Part shown: one piece after another, positions 50,201 to 59,385 of the stretch
Layout: each line of letters starts with the position of its first letter
Numbering within the stretch: position 1 is the stretch's first letter
NCBI GenBank assembly: GCA_023432465.1
Contig: JAEYUO010000016.1
Location: 18,048-82,047, forward strand
Direction of reading: 5' to 3'
Source: Planctomycetota bacterium
GTDB lineage: Bacteria; Planctomycetota; Phycisphaerae; Phycisphaerales; UBA1924
Length of the DNA: 64,000 nucleotides
Position numbers and translations under genes: made by a program
The notes under the pieces: model-generated
The model's input: the letters and a program-made list of their open reading frames with translations, nothing else
The model's database searches: none
Told to the model about the DNA's origin: nothing

Positions 50201-52498
50201 ATGCTGCTTCTCGCTCTGGCCTGCGTCCTGTTCGCCCCGCTGTCGACCGCTTCAAGTGGTCGTGCTGAACCGGAGCCGTGGAAGCCAGTGCCCGGCAAGC
50301 TCATGACGCGCTGGGCGAAGGATGTCGATCCGGCCAACCCGTGGCCGGAGTATCCGCGGCCGCTCCTGCAGCGCGAACGCTGGATGAACCTCAACGGCTT
50401 ATGGGACTACGCGATCACGGCGAAGGATGCGCCGATGCCCGAGCAGGCGGAGGGGAAGATCCTCGTGCCGTACCCGGTGGAATCGGCGTTGTCGGGCGTG
50501 GGGCGAGCGCTGAAGCCGGATCAGGCGCTGCACTACCGTCGGATGTTTGTGCTTCCAGAAGGATGGCAGGGCGACCGCATCTGGCTCCACTTCGGCGCGG
50601 TGGATTGGAAGTGCGTGGTGAGCGTGAACGGGAAGAGGATCGGAGAGCATACGGGCGGGTTCGACCCGTTCAGCTTCGATACCACCGATGCGCTACGAGC
50701 TGGCGCGGAGAACGAGATCGTCGTGACGGTGACAGACCCGACGGACACTGGCGGGCAGCCGCGCGGAAAGCAGTGGCTGAGCCCGCACGGCATCTGGTAC
50801 ACACCTACGAGCGGCATCTGGCAGACGGTGTGGCTGGAGCCGGTGCCAGAATCGCATGTTCGTGCGATATCTGTTGATATCGACTTTGTCGAGAACAGTG
50901 TCGCAGTCCGCCCCCATTTCGAGATCGGATCGCAGGAGATCTCTGTAGAAGTTGAAATCCTGGAGGGTGAGAAGCAGATTAGCAGTGGAAGAGCAAATGC
51001 TGAAAGATTCGTCTCGAAAGTGACCATGTCCAGTTGGCGACGATGGACGACCGACGATCCATTCCTGTACACAGTTCGTGTGAGCATTACTGCGGGGGGT
51101 GTCAAGGACACCGTGACTTCCTACTTCGCCTTCCGCGATATCGATGTCACGCGTGATCAGCACGGCGCGAACCGCATCCGCCTCAACGGCGAGCCGCTTT
51201 TCCAGTTCGGCCCGCTCGACCAGGGCTTCTGGCCCGATGGTCTCTACACCCCGCCCACCGAAGAAGCGATGGTGTTCGACATTCTCGCCGCGAACAAGAT
51301 GGGCGCGAACATGTTGCGCAAGCATGTGAAGGTGGAGTCGCAGCGGTTCTACCACGCCTGCGACAAGCTCGGCATCTTGGTGTGGCAGGACATCCCGAGC
51401 CCGTTCTTCTGGGATGGGAAGAGCGAAAACCCGCACGGGAACCCGCCGTTGAGGGACGAATGGAAGGAGAACTTCGAGCAGGAGATGCGCGCGATCGTGA
51501 GCGCGTTCAACCAACACCCATCGATCGTCATGTGGGTACCGTGGAACGAGGGCTGGGGGCAGAACGACCTCGTGTGGTCGAAGTCCATGGTCGATCTCTG
51601 CAAGCAGCTCGACCCCACGCGACTCGTCAACAACGCCAGCGGCTGGACCGACATGGGCAACGGCGATGTCAACGACATCCACGTCTATCCCGGCCCCGCC
51701 ACGCCGACGCCCGAGCTGCCGCGGGATGCAAACCGCGCGATGGTCCTCGGCGAGTTTGGCGGGCTCGGCCTCCCGGTCGAGGGGCACACATGGCTCGACA
51801 AGAACAACTGGGGGTACAAGAGCTACAGCGACAAAGAGTCGCTGACAAACGCGTACCTCGATCTCATCGAGCAGCTGCCGATTCATATCTCGCGCGGCTT
51901 GGCCGCGGCGGTGTACACGCAGACCACCGATGTCGAAATCGAAGTCAACGGCTGGCTCACCTACGACCGCGAGGTGTGGAAGATCGATCCCGACAGGGCG
52001 GCGGAGGCGACGCGGGCGCTGTATCAGGGAGTGCCTCGGATCGAGACCATTGCCCCCGATGCGCAGTCCCATCCCCAGACTTGGCGCTACACCTTCGTGA
52101 AACCGGCGGACGCATGGGAACAGCCTGGTTTCGACGCCGCGGCGTGGAAGGAAGGGAAATCCGGCTTCGGCACCAAGGGCACGCCCGGCGCGATCGTCGA
52201 GACGGAGTGGAACACACCGGAGATCTGGCTGCGCCGGACCGTGAACCTCGACACACTCCCCACCAACCCCGCCCTCAGCATCCACCACGATGAGGACTGC
52301 GAGGTCTACATCAACGGCGAGCTGGCCCTGAAGCGGACGGACTACACCACCGGGTACATCTACGTGCCGCTCCGCAAGGACGCCGCGAAGCTCCTGCGGA
52401 TCGGCGAGAACACCATCGCCGTGCACTGTCGCCAGACCCGCGGCGGACAATACATCGACCTCGGGCTGGTGGAGACCAAATCGGCTGATGCGGAGTAG
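50201..52498 (+). CDS. Secreted glycoside hydrolase family 2 enzyme
   Basis: A 765-residue exported glycosidase. Signal peptide (MLLLALACVLFAPLSTASSG); GH2 sugar-binding jelly-roll (about 45-195, WMNLNGLWDYAI and WLHFGAVDWKCVVSVNGK); Ig-like domain (about 200-305); TIM barrel with acid/base Glu450 in WVPWNEGW and nucleophile Glu518 in VLGEFGG. A C-terminal carbohydrate-binding-like domain (about 610-765) ends it. The ATG at 50201 has GGAG upstream. It could be a beta-galactosidase, glucuronidase or mannosidase. The Ig-like part, 50860-51125, has markedly lower third-position G+C than the rest of the gene. Confidence 0.93.
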   Translation: MLLLALACVLFAPLSTASSGRAEPEPWKPVPGKLMTRWAKDVDPANPWPEYPRPLLQRERWMNLNGLWDYAITAKDAPMPEQAEGKILVPYPVESALSGVGRALKPDQALHYRRMFVLPEGWQGDRIWLHFGAVDWKCVVSVNGKRIGEHTGGFDPFSFDTTDALRAGAENEIVVTVTDPTDTGGQPRGKQWLSPHGIWYTPTSGIWQTVWLEPVPESHVRAISVDIDFVENSVAVRPHFEIGSQEISVEVEILEGEKQISSGRANAERFVSKVTMSSWRRWTTDDPFLYTVRVSITAGGVKDTVTSYFAFRDIDVTRDQHGANRIRLNGEPLFQFGPLDQGFWPDGLYTPPTEEAMVFDILAANKMGANMLRKHVKVESQRFYHACDKLGILVWQDIPSPFFWDGKSENPHGNPPLRDEWKENFEQEMRAIVSAFNQHPSIVMWVPWNEGWGQNDLVWSKSMVDLCKQLDPTRLVNNASGWTDMGNGDVNDIHVYPGPATPTPELPRDANRAMVLGEFGGLGLPVEGHTWLDKNNWGYKSYSDKESLTNAYLDLIEQLPIHISRGLAAAVYTQTTDVEIEVNGWLTYDREVWKIDPDRAAEATRALYQGVPRIETIAPDAQSHPQTWRYTFVKPADAWEQPGFDAAAWKEGKSGFGTKGTPGAIVETEWNTPEIWLRRTVNLDTLPTNPALSIHHDEDCEVYINGELALKRTDYTTGYIYVPLRKDAAKLLRIGENTIAVHCRQTRGGQYIDLGLVETKSADAE

Positions 52499-52534
52499 CC
52501 GGTTTGTTCCGCGGATCGAGTGGTGGAATCGGCA

Positions 52535-53716
52535 TCACGCCGGGGGCGTGAACCAACGCGATGTTCGCTTGCAGAAGCCGACGAGCATCAGCATAAGCGG
52601 GACCTCGATCAGTACGCCGACGACCGTCGCGAGCGCAGCGCCCGAGGACAGGCCGAAGAGCATGACAGCGGTCGCGATGGCGACCTCAAAGTGGTTGGAG
52701 GCGCCGATGAGCGCGGCGGGCGCGGCGTCTTTGTATGAGAGCCTCAGCATTCTGGCGAGGCCGTAGCCCAGCGCAAAGATCAGGATCGTCTGCAGGATGA
52801 GCGGGATGGCGATCCAGAGGATGGTGAGCGGGTTGCCCGCGATGACCTCGCCCTTGAGCGAGAAGAGCAGGATGAGTGTGAGCAGCAGTGCGATGATCGG
52901 GATCGGGTTGAGCAATCGCAGAAACCGCTCCTTGAACCACCGCTCACCCTTCGCGCCGATGAGCCAGCGGCGAGAGAAGTAGCCCGTGATCAGCGGCAGC
53001 GCGACATAAATCCCGATCGAGAGCAGAAGCGCCTGCCACGGCACGGGCAACCGGCCGATCCCCAGCAGGAAGCCGCCGAGAAGTCCGTACAGCACGAGCA
53101 TCGTGAGGGAGTTGATGGCGACCATGACGAGCGTCAGCGCATCGTTGCCGCGGGAGAGATTCCCCCAGACGAGCACCATGGCCGTGCACGGCGCAACGCC
53201 GAGCAGGATGCACCCCGCCAGGTAGCTCCTCCACAGCGGGATCTCGAGCATCTTCACGCCCTCGTGAACCACGACCGTGCCCGCGCCGTGCACAGCGCCG
53301 AGCGGGAGATCGAGCCCAAAGGGCATCTTCACCCAATCGACGGCATCCACGCCGATGAACCCGCGCAGCAGCACGCCCAGAAAGAGCAGCGCGATCGCGT
53401 ACATCGTGAACGGCTTGACGGCCCAGTTGATGAACAGTGTGAGCAGCACCGGCTTGCCGCTGCGACCAGCGCGCACGACGCTCGCGAAGTCGATCTTCAC
53501 CATGATGGGGTACATCATGAAGAAAAGGCAAACGGCGATGGGCACGGAGACGACCGGTGCATCTCCGACATACACCGACATCCCGTCCAGGGTCTTCGCG
53601 ATTCCGGGCGCTACCTTGCCCAGCAGGATGCCGCCGATGATGCACAGCCCGACCCAGATCGTGAGGTGCCGCTCGAAGAGGTTCATGGGCTTGGCGGGCG
53701 GTGGAGGCTGTTCCAT
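52535..53716 (-). CDS. acr3: ACR3-family arsenite efflux permease
   Basis: A 393-residue membrane carrier with ten helices that exports arsenite. It has the family's RHLTIWVGLCIIGGILLG opening, MMYPIMVKIDF, NWAVKPFTMYAIALLFL, the conserved Cys in GCILLGVAPCTAMVLVW and the helix 9 segment IGASNHFEVAIATAV with the catalytic Glu. It is the last gene of arsR-arsC-arsM-acr3, 119 nt after arsM. Confidence 0.95.
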   Translation of the reverse strand: MEQPPPPAKPMNLFERHLTIWVGLCIIGGILLGKVAPGIAKTLDGMSVYVGDAPVVSVPIAVCLFFMMYPIMVKIDFASVVRAGRSGKPVLLTLFINWAVKPFTMYAIALLFLGVLLRGFIGVDAVDWVKMPFGLDLPLGAVHGAGTVVVHEGVKMLEIPLWRSYLAGCILLGVAPCTAMVLVWGNLSRGNDALTLVMVAINSLTMLVLYGLLGGFLLGIGRLPVPWQALLLSIGIYVALPLITGYFSRRWLIGAKGERWFKERFLRLLNPIPIIALLLTLILLFSLKGEVIAGNPLTILWIAIPLILQTILIFALGYGLARMLRLSYKDAAPAALIGASNHFEVAIATAVMLFGLSSGAALATVVGVLIEVPLMLMLVGFCKRTSRWFTPPA

Positions 53717-53835
53717 GGTGGCACCGAAGAGGAGCGAGCAGTCGCTCGCCGCGGCGGCGAAGGAGAAAGGTCAGGGTGCCAGTGATCAACTCTCGCGGGG
53801 TGCGAGAAGGAGCCGCCGCAAGCCGAGTCGCGGGA

Positions 53836-54915
53836 TCAGCGCTTCCGTGCCGCGATGTCCAGGCTCGTGATGTAGTCGCCCGGCTTCGCACCGGTCGGAA
53901 GCGCCGCAATGATCTTCCGGTACAGGGGATCCTGCCAGTCTGTCATTGCGTCGATATAGCTCGGCTTGGCCGTGAGCACGATGTCCGTGAGTCCCGCCGC
54001 GATCATCTGTGCACGTGTCTCCTCCACCAGCACCGCCCCTGCGATGCACCCGATCAGCGCTTCGACATCCGCTCGCACTGCCGCGGGCAGCGGCCGCAGG
54101 AGCGCGAGGTCCGATACAGCGACGCGCCCGCCCGGCTTGAGCACCCGCGCGATCTCCCTCCACACCCGCGGCTTGTCCGGCGACAGGTTCAGCACGCAGT
54201 TGCTGATGACCACATCCGCCGTGGCATCCGCCACCGGGATGTTCTCGACCTCTCCCAGCCGAAACTCGACATTGCTCAGCCCGGACTGCTTCGTGTACGA
54301 AGCGATGTTCTTCCGAGCCTTGCTCAGCATGTCCGGCGTCATGTCGATGCCGATGACACGACCGGTCGCCCCCACCTTCGGTCCCGCGACAAAGCAGTCA
54401 AACCCGCCGCCGGAGCCAAGGTCGATCACAACCTCGCCCGCCTTGATCGCGGCGATGGCTGTCGGGTTCCCGCACGACAGGCCCATGTTCGCGCTCTCGG
54501 GTGTGGCGGCCAGATCGCTCTGCGAATACCCGATCGCCGCGGCGAGCTGCTCCGGCGAAAACGTCGCCGGGCCGCAGCACCCTCCTCCCGCCTTGGTGGC
54601 TGCAGTGGGTGCTGCCGATGACCCGCCGCAGCATCCCCCGCCGGACTTCGCCGGTTCGGCGGTTGAGCTCGCGCTTGAGCCAAGCTGCGCCTCGGACCAT
54701 CCGCCGGAGCGGGCGATCTGTCCATACCCCGCACGAACCTTCTCCCGCACCGCATCCGCCGCGGCTTCATCAACAGGCATTTGCGGGGCGCTGTTTGTCA
54801 CGGTTGCCCCCGCGCTCGCCGCGGCTGCATTCCGCACTTGCTCTCCGCCGCAGCAACTCGGCCCGCAGCCGCATGATGCCGGCTCTTTCTGTGTGTTCGT
54901 GGTGGTCGTGTTCAT
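53836..54915 (-). CDS. arsM: Arsenite S-adenosylmethionine methyltransferase
   Basis: A 359-residue enzyme that methylates As(III), with SAM motif VIDLGSGGGFDCF, GIDMTPDML and NCVLNLSPDKPRVWREIARVLKPGG. The conserved Cys in GGFDC (174) and SNC form the usual As site. Unusually, the N-terminal half has three further Cys clusters: CGCGPSCC (15-22), GGGCCGG (92-98) and GGGCCGP (110-116), the last two parts of a roughly 18-residue repeat. The ATG at 54915 has AAGGA upstream. Extra cysteine pairs could preload arsenic. Confidence 0.94.
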   Translation of the reverse strand: MNTTTTNTQKEPASCGCGPSCCGGEQVRNAAAASAGATVTNSAPQMPVDEAAADAVREKVRAGYGQIARSGGWSEAQLGSSASSTAEPAKSGGGCCGGSSAAPTAATKAGGGCCGPATFSPEQLAAAIGYSQSDLAATPESANMGLSCGNPTAIAAIKAGEVVIDLGSGGGFDCFVAGPKVGATGRVIGIDMTPDMLSKARKNIASYTKQSGLSNVEFRLGEVENIPVADATADVVISNCVLNLSPDKPRVWREIARVLKPGGRVAVSDLALLRPLPAAVRADVEALIGCIAGAVLVEETRAQMIAAGLTDIVLTAKPSYIDAMTDWQDPLYRKIIAALPTGAKPGDYITSLDIAARKR

Positions 54916-54975
54916 GTTCAAGTCCTTTCGTGATTCGTGCCGCGCGGCGTTCGCCGCTCGTTGTGGTTCAGCCAA

Positions 54976-55431
54976 TCAACCCTCTCCCAGCCCGATCGAT
55001 CCCGGCAGTGTCTCGATGTATGCCCGGATCTCATCCCGGACGCGCCGGTAGTGCACCATCGCGTCTTCCTCGCTCGCCGCGCTCTTCGCCAGCCGCGGCG
55101 GGTCGTCAAACCCCGCGTGCACGATCCGTGCACCGGGGATGACCGGACACGCCTCGTGCGCCGAGTCACACACGGTGACGACGACATCAAAAGTCACGCC
55201 TCGCGCTGCGAGGTCCTCGGGTTTTTTCGATGTGTGCCCGGAGATGTCGACCCCGGCCTCCTTCATCGCCCTCACCGCCAGCGGGTTCAGTCCGTGCGGA
55301 TTGGTCCCGGCCGAATGTGCATCGAGATCGTCGCCGCGCAGTGCACGGGCAAACCCCTCGGCCATCTGGCTGCGGCAGGAGTTGCCCGTGCACAGGAACA
55401 GCACGCTTGGTTTTCGGCGCGGCTCAGCCAC
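54976..55431 (-). CDS. arsC: Arsenate reductase (LMW phosphatase-like, thioredoxin-coupled type)
   Basis: A 151-residue enzyme reducing arsenate to arsenite. The phosphate loop CTGNSCRSQMAEGFAR (C-X5-R) near the N-terminus, and the redox pair in VVTVCDSAHEACPV, correspond to the three catalytic cysteines of the pI258 class, which uses thioredoxin. The start is GTG at 55431, overlapping the arsR stop by 8 nt. Confidence 0.95.
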   Translation of the reverse strand: MAEPRRKPSVLFLCTGNSCRSQMAEGFARALRGDDLDAHSAGTNPHGLNPLAVRAMKEAGVDISGHTSKKPEDLAARGVTFDVVVTVCDSAHEACPVIPGARIVHAGFDDPPRLAKSAASEEDAMVHYRRVRDEIRAYIETLPGSIGLGEG

Positions 55432-55864
55432 AGCACCCTCCGGTGTCTCCGTTGCCGCACCTCGTCCCGCACGATCCCTCCGGACAGCACGAGTCGATCG
55501 CATCGGCCAGCGCCCGCAGCTTCGCGGACAGGTCTGTGAACAGCACGCGGTAGTACACCGTGCGTCCCTGCTTGCTCGACTCGAGCACGCCGGCATCGGC
55601 GAGCTGCGCCAGATGCCGCGACACGACCGACAGATCGACCCTGCAGCACTCGGCCACCTCGCCGACCGAGCATGCCCGCCCGCACTTGGCCAGGCAGGCC
55701 AAGAGGCTCACCCGGGTTGGGTCGCACAGGGCCTTGAAGAGCTCGGGGTCGAGCAGGCCGTCGATCGGCGACTTTCTCGCCGCGGCCTGCTTTGGCGAGG
55801 CCGGGCGACTGGCGGCTGTTCGGGCCAGTCGAGCCTTGGGAGATTGCTTGCGTACTTGCACCAT
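55424..55864 (-). CDS. arsR: ArsR-family arsenite-responsive repressor
   Basis: A 146-residue winged-helix repressor: LFKALCDPTRVSLLACLAKC, recognition region VAECCRVDLSVVSRHLAQLADAGVL, and wing SSKQGRTVYYRV. A Cys pair sits in the alpha3 site (ECCRVD in place of ELCVCDL), and a second Cys-rich tail (SCCPEGSCGTRCGN...GGCCG) resembles C-terminal As(III) sites. The first 30 residues are basic and extra. It heads the ars operon and probably represses it through the palindrome at its own start. Confidence 0.93.
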   Translation of the reverse strand: MVQVRKQSPKARLARTAASRPASPKQAAARKSPIDGLLDPELFKALCDPTRVSLLACLAKCGRACSVGEVAECCRVDLSVVSRHLAQLADAGVLESSKQGRTVYYRVLFTDLSAKLRALADAIDSCCPEGSCGTRCGNGDTGGCCG

Positions 55865-55871
55865 GATGCAA
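55856..55871. promoter_or_regulatory. Candidate ArsR operator overlapping the arsR start codon
   Basis: TTGCACCATGATGCAA is a 16-bp palindrome with one mismatched pair. Its centre is the arsR ATG, directly downstream of the -10 box, where a bound repressor would block transcription initiation. Confidence 0.55.
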
Positions 55872-55899
55872 GGATAGAACAGGCCAGCGAAGGCATCAA
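55871..55899 (-). promoter_or_regulatory. Candidate sigma-70 promoter of the ars operon
   Basis: On the minus strand TTGATG and TATCCT are 17 nt apart. Six nt separate the -10 box from the arsR ATG, so transcription would start at about the A of the ATG, giving a leaderless mRNA; no Shine-Dalgarno precedes arsR. Confidence 0.5.
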
Positions 55900-55972
55900 G
55901 TGTCGCAAGAAAATGAGCGGGCTGCTAGGAATCGACGTCCTTTCGCCGTCCCGTGCGGAACTGTGCAAACTC

Positions 55973-58243
55973 TCAAGGACACTCCCGCTTGGTTTCGTCA
56001 TGCTCGCCAGAGCCAATCACATGCCCTTGCTGGACAGAAGGAGAAGAGTCTGCGGGCAAGGCCCTCTCGTCAAACATCACGCGGGTGTTGCCCGATTCAC
56101 CGGACCGCAGTTCAAAAGGTACCGCATCGATGCGAGTTCCTTTGTTGTGCTCACTACTCGACTGGCGAGCATCTGCTGGTAGTTGTCCATGTGCAATGCG
56201 CCTCAAGCGCTCATAGCCTGATGGAATAGACGCTCCCAGGGACATGACTCGATCGCGGATCGTGGCGATGCCCTCGATTGCCCCACGCGAGGCTCGCAGC
56301 CGGCGAAGGAGTGTCAAGAAGCTACTTCCCAGTAGTGATCGTGCTCCGATCGCGTAGCCGAAGCCAAGAAGGATGGAGCCAACGAGAATGCCAATCACCA
56401 ACCATCGCCCCGCCCGAATTCCCGGCGTTTGAATTGCTGCCATTGACGGTTCGTCCACAACGGAAACGACGCTCAGAAATTGAAGCGTCACGATTGCCAA
56501 CATTATGCCAACGGGGAAAGCGACAAAGGAAACGACAAATGCACGGAGCGGATAGAACACTAATCCAGGTTCTGCTGGCGCCGGCCGCACTGCCGACGAC
56601 TGGCCATTGGCACCAGCTATCGCCTCGCGATCATGATCGAGACCATGTAGATGAACACTAATTTGCTGCCATTCTGCGATTAGGCAGAGATACACACTCG
56701 CAGCACCAAATGCTGTAAGGGTTGCCCATGCGCCCCAGTTCCAGTAGCTGGTCGTTCCAAGAGCGCCAAAGAGCAACTCGTTGATCGCAACTGCGAGAAG
56801 GACGCCACATGCAAAAGCGGCCGCGGAACCCGTGAGCACTCGCACCAAAAGCAGGAAGCTTGCCATCAGATTGATGCCCGTTGTCTTAATCACGTCGAGG
56901 AGGCCCGCGGCCATCAGTTGCGGAAACGCCCTTGCGGCAAGCCAAACGCCGTGCACCACGACTCGCAACTGAACTGAGAGATGTGAAATCTCGTGCGAGA
57001 GTCGCTTGTACACAGTGGCGTCGACAGCGTCTTCGGGCACCTGTTCCAGCAATGTGCTGCGGATGAGCTGTATGTCCTGTGCTCGGATCTTCGCCCATCT
57101 CCGTACCGTTTCGGAGAGCTCTGTATCGCCAGCCACGATCGCGAGTGCAGAAGTGGCACAGAGAAGTAGACCGAATAGCGAGAACTGGATGTTCGGAAGG
57201 CGATGAAGCAGGGCGGCAACACGTTCCGCGACTGGCGGCGCGGCACCTTGGAGTGCGATTGGAATCGACTCCACGATCCCTACTTCAAGAATGGCTCGCG
57301 ACACGTAGTCAATGCCCACAAGCGTGGACAGACTCATCCCGATCAGTGTGGGAAGATACTTCGCACGTGGTAGGTTGCGCAGTGTAAACTCGCCAGTCGG
57401 TCCAGCATCGTGAATAACCCACCACTGTCGCACTAGCCACGCTTGAAGAACGATCCAAGCTACTGGTAGGAAGAGAAGATCAACGCGTTGTGAGGACAGC
57501 GCGGGGTCGACAAGCGACATGAATGCGCTGACAGCCACACACCCTGCCGCGGAACAACCAACCAACCACCGCGCAGGCCACACGAGTAGCGTGAGCGCAA
57601 TGATCGAAATGAGCCCGAGTGCGGGTCCCGCGATCCAAGCGGGGTGAGCAGGTGCACTGGCGGAAGTCCAATCAGAAAGAAGCCATGCACCAACCAGGAT
57701 TGCCGCGATGCCAACCGGTCCCCAACCGCCACGCAGAAACAGCTCCGTCAGCTGGCCGCGAGACTTCGCGGTCGAAAGATGTGCTGACGGTTGGAAGCGA
57801 GGGAACTCTGGTGCCGCCGACTCTTGCGACTGGGTAGTGTTGTCTACGGAGTGAACCGAAACACCAAGAATGCTCCATAAGGCGCAGAGTAGCGCTTTGT
57901 AGTCGGTATCGCTGCAGAGTCGAATGCGAGCGACAGCGTTACCTAGCCCAAGTCTGGGCGTCGCGGATGTCGTGATTGAAGCAGGCCGCGAAGTGGAGGC
58001 CGAATAATGCTCGGCACCACCTGGCAGCGTGTTGAGTTGCTCCGACCACGGTACCCACAAGAAGGCGACAGACTGTGGAGGGTCGAATTGGAGTGCCACG
58101 TCCAATTCTTGTTGCAGGTTCCATCGGATGCACCGACTGGTGACGCTCGATGGCTGGCCAATAGCACCCGAGATCGCCTCGCGCACAGTATCGACTAGGG
58201 TCTCCTGTTGCTTTGTCACGTCCCGAGAGTCTACCCCAGACAA
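55973..58243 (-). CDS. Large polytopic membrane protein, unknown function
   Basis: A 756-residue protein I cannot assign. Residues 1-165 are soluble and rich in Ser/Thr/Gln (NLQQELDVALQFDPPQSVAFLWVPW). Then there are about ten hydrophobic segments in two blocks (about 170-300 and 440-640), separated by a charged region (330-430, SETVRRWAKIRAQDIQLIRS). A soluble Ser/Arg-rich tail follows. Base composition and codon choice are clearly more A+T-rich than both flanks (third positions often A or T), a sign of foreign origin. It lies next to the ars operon but on the same strand upstream of it by about 110 nt, and has no obvious partner. No catalytic motif is visible. Confidence 0.75.
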   Translation of the reverse strand: MSGVDSRDVTKQQETLVDTVREAISGAIGQPSSVTSRCIRWNLQQELDVALQFDPPQSVAFLWVPWSEQLNTLPGGAEHYSASTSRPASITTSATPRLGLGNAVARIRLCSDTDYKALLCALWSILGVSVHSVDNTTQSQESAAPEFPRFQPSAHLSTAKSRGQLTELFLRGGWGPVGIAAILVGAWLLSDWTSASAPAHPAWIAGPALGLISIIALTLLVWPARWLVGCSAAGCVAVSAFMSLVDPALSSQRVDLLFLPVAWIVLQAWLVRQWWVIHDAGPTGEFTLRNLPRAKYLPTLIGMSLSTLVGIDYVSRAILEVGIVESIPIALQGAAPPVAERVAALLHRLPNIQFSLFGLLLCATSALAIVAGDTELSETVRRWAKIRAQDIQLIRSTLLEQVPEDAVDATVYKRLSHEISHLSVQLRVVVHGVWLAARAFPQLMAAGLLDVIKTTGINLMASFLLLVRVLTGSAAAFACGVLLAVAINELLFGALGTTSYWNWGAWATLTAFGAASVYLCLIAEWQQISVHLHGLDHDREAIAGANGQSSAVRPAPAEPGLVFYPLRAFVVSFVAFPVGIMLAIVTLQFLSVVSVVDEPSMAAIQTPGIRAGRWLVIGILVGSILLGFGYAIGARSLLGSSFLTLLRRLRASRGAIEGIATIRDRVMSLGASIPSGYERLRRIAHGQLPADARQSSSEHNKGTRIDAVPFELRSGESGNTRVMFDERALPADSSPSVQQGHVIGSGEHDETKRECP

Positions 58244-58362
58244 CTAGGAGTGTGCAAGCGCAAAGGCTGGCTGCTTCTTGAGTAAGAAACACCTGAGCCG
58301 AGCGAGTGGAGGGCCCAAATGCCAATGCGATCGGCCGCGACTCCTTCTCTTTCGACTGCCCA

Positions 58363-59385
58363 CTACACCCCCGCCAGCCACCCCAGCTTCACGCCCAGCA
58401 GCAGCGCGATGGTCAATACGCCGAACAGCACGCACCCGACCTGGAACGGCCTGTCCTTCGTCGCCAGTTCCGTCGGATCGTCATAGATCCCGCGTTCGAT
58501 CTGCACAATGCACCGCAGCAGCGCGTACGTCGCCGGAAGCAGCGTCAGCCAGAGCAGGTTGAACCCGAACGTGTACGTCTTGCTTTGCGCCACGACGTAG
58601 TCCGAGTAGCTCAGCAGTGTGGCGACGCCCGTCACCACCACCGACATCCGCAGGAAGTCGTCGGTGTATAGCGCCTGCACGCCACGGGCCGCCGCGGCAT
58701 CGGCGCCAAGCGTCCGCCGCTCTCCCAACCGCTTGCCCAGCGCCAGGAACATCGAGACAAAGAAGGTGCAGGAGAGCAGCCACGCCGAGGGCTCGATCGC
58801 GACAGCCGCGCACCCGCCGAGAACCCGGAGGACAAAGCCCAGCGCCAGGCTGACAACGTCGAGCACCGGGTGAGACTTGAAGCACAGCGTGTAGGCAGCG
58901 GTATTCGCGGCGTAGAGCGCGATGCAGATTCCCAGCAACGTGCGGGGCGAGAAGAGCTGCCCGGCGGCATCAGCCGCAGGGACAAGCAGCACCGCGGCGA
59001 GCGCGAGGATAAGCAGCGAGCCGGCAAAAACGCGGGCCGCGGCAGGAGAGATGCGCCCCGCGGCGATTGGCCGCTTGCATTTGCGAGGATGGGCGCGGTC
59101 GGCTTCGCGGTCTTTCAGGTCGTTGAGGACGTAGCCGCTGCTGGCGACAAAACCGAAGGCACAGAACGCGCCCACCGCGCCGGCGATGGTCGCGGCCCAC
59201 GAGGTCTCGCCGCCTGCGACCTTCTCGGCGATGCTGGCCACGCCGTACACCGGGCCGATGAGGACGAAGCCGCCCTTGATCCACTGCTTGGGCCGGGCGA
59301 GCCGGACAAAGTCGAGCGCAGGGCCGAGTAGGCCGCGGCGATCGATCGCGGCGGACTGGGCTGGGGATGTGGCTGTGGGCTCCAT
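58363..59385 (-). CDS. UbiA-family prenyltransferase (decaprenyl-phosphate phosphoribosyltransferase-like)
   Basis: A 340-residue membrane protein with eight or nine helices. The first Asp-rich motif NDLKDREADRAHPRKCKRPI and then AAGRIS match the NDxxDxxxDxxHPxKxxRPIAxG pattern seen in 5-phosphoribosyl-1-pyrophosphate:polyprenyl-phosphate enzymes. LGKRLGERRTL is the second conserved site. The opening RLARPKQWIKGGFVLIGPVYG is also typical. Its product would be a polyprenyl-phosphate-linked ribose for cell-surface glycan, consistent with the following gene and the sugar-nucleotide genes. Quinone or chlorophyll roles fit less well. Confidence 0.85.
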   Translation of the reverse strand: MEPTATSPAQSAAIDRRGLLGPALDFVRLARPKQWIKGGFVLIGPVYGVASIAEKVAGGETSWAATIAGAVGAFCAFGFVASSGYVLNDLKDREADRAHPRKCKRPIAAGRISPAAARVFAGSLLILALAAVLLVPAADAAGQLFSPRTLLGICIALYAANTAAYTLCFKSHPVLDVVSLALGFVLRVLGGCAAVAIEPSAWLLSCTFFVSMFLALGKRLGERRTLGADAAAARGVQALYTDDFLRMSVVVTGVATLLSYSDYVVAQSKTYTFGFNLLWLTLLPATYALLRCIVQIERGIYDDPTELATKDRPFQVGCVLFGVLTIALLLGVKLGWLAGV

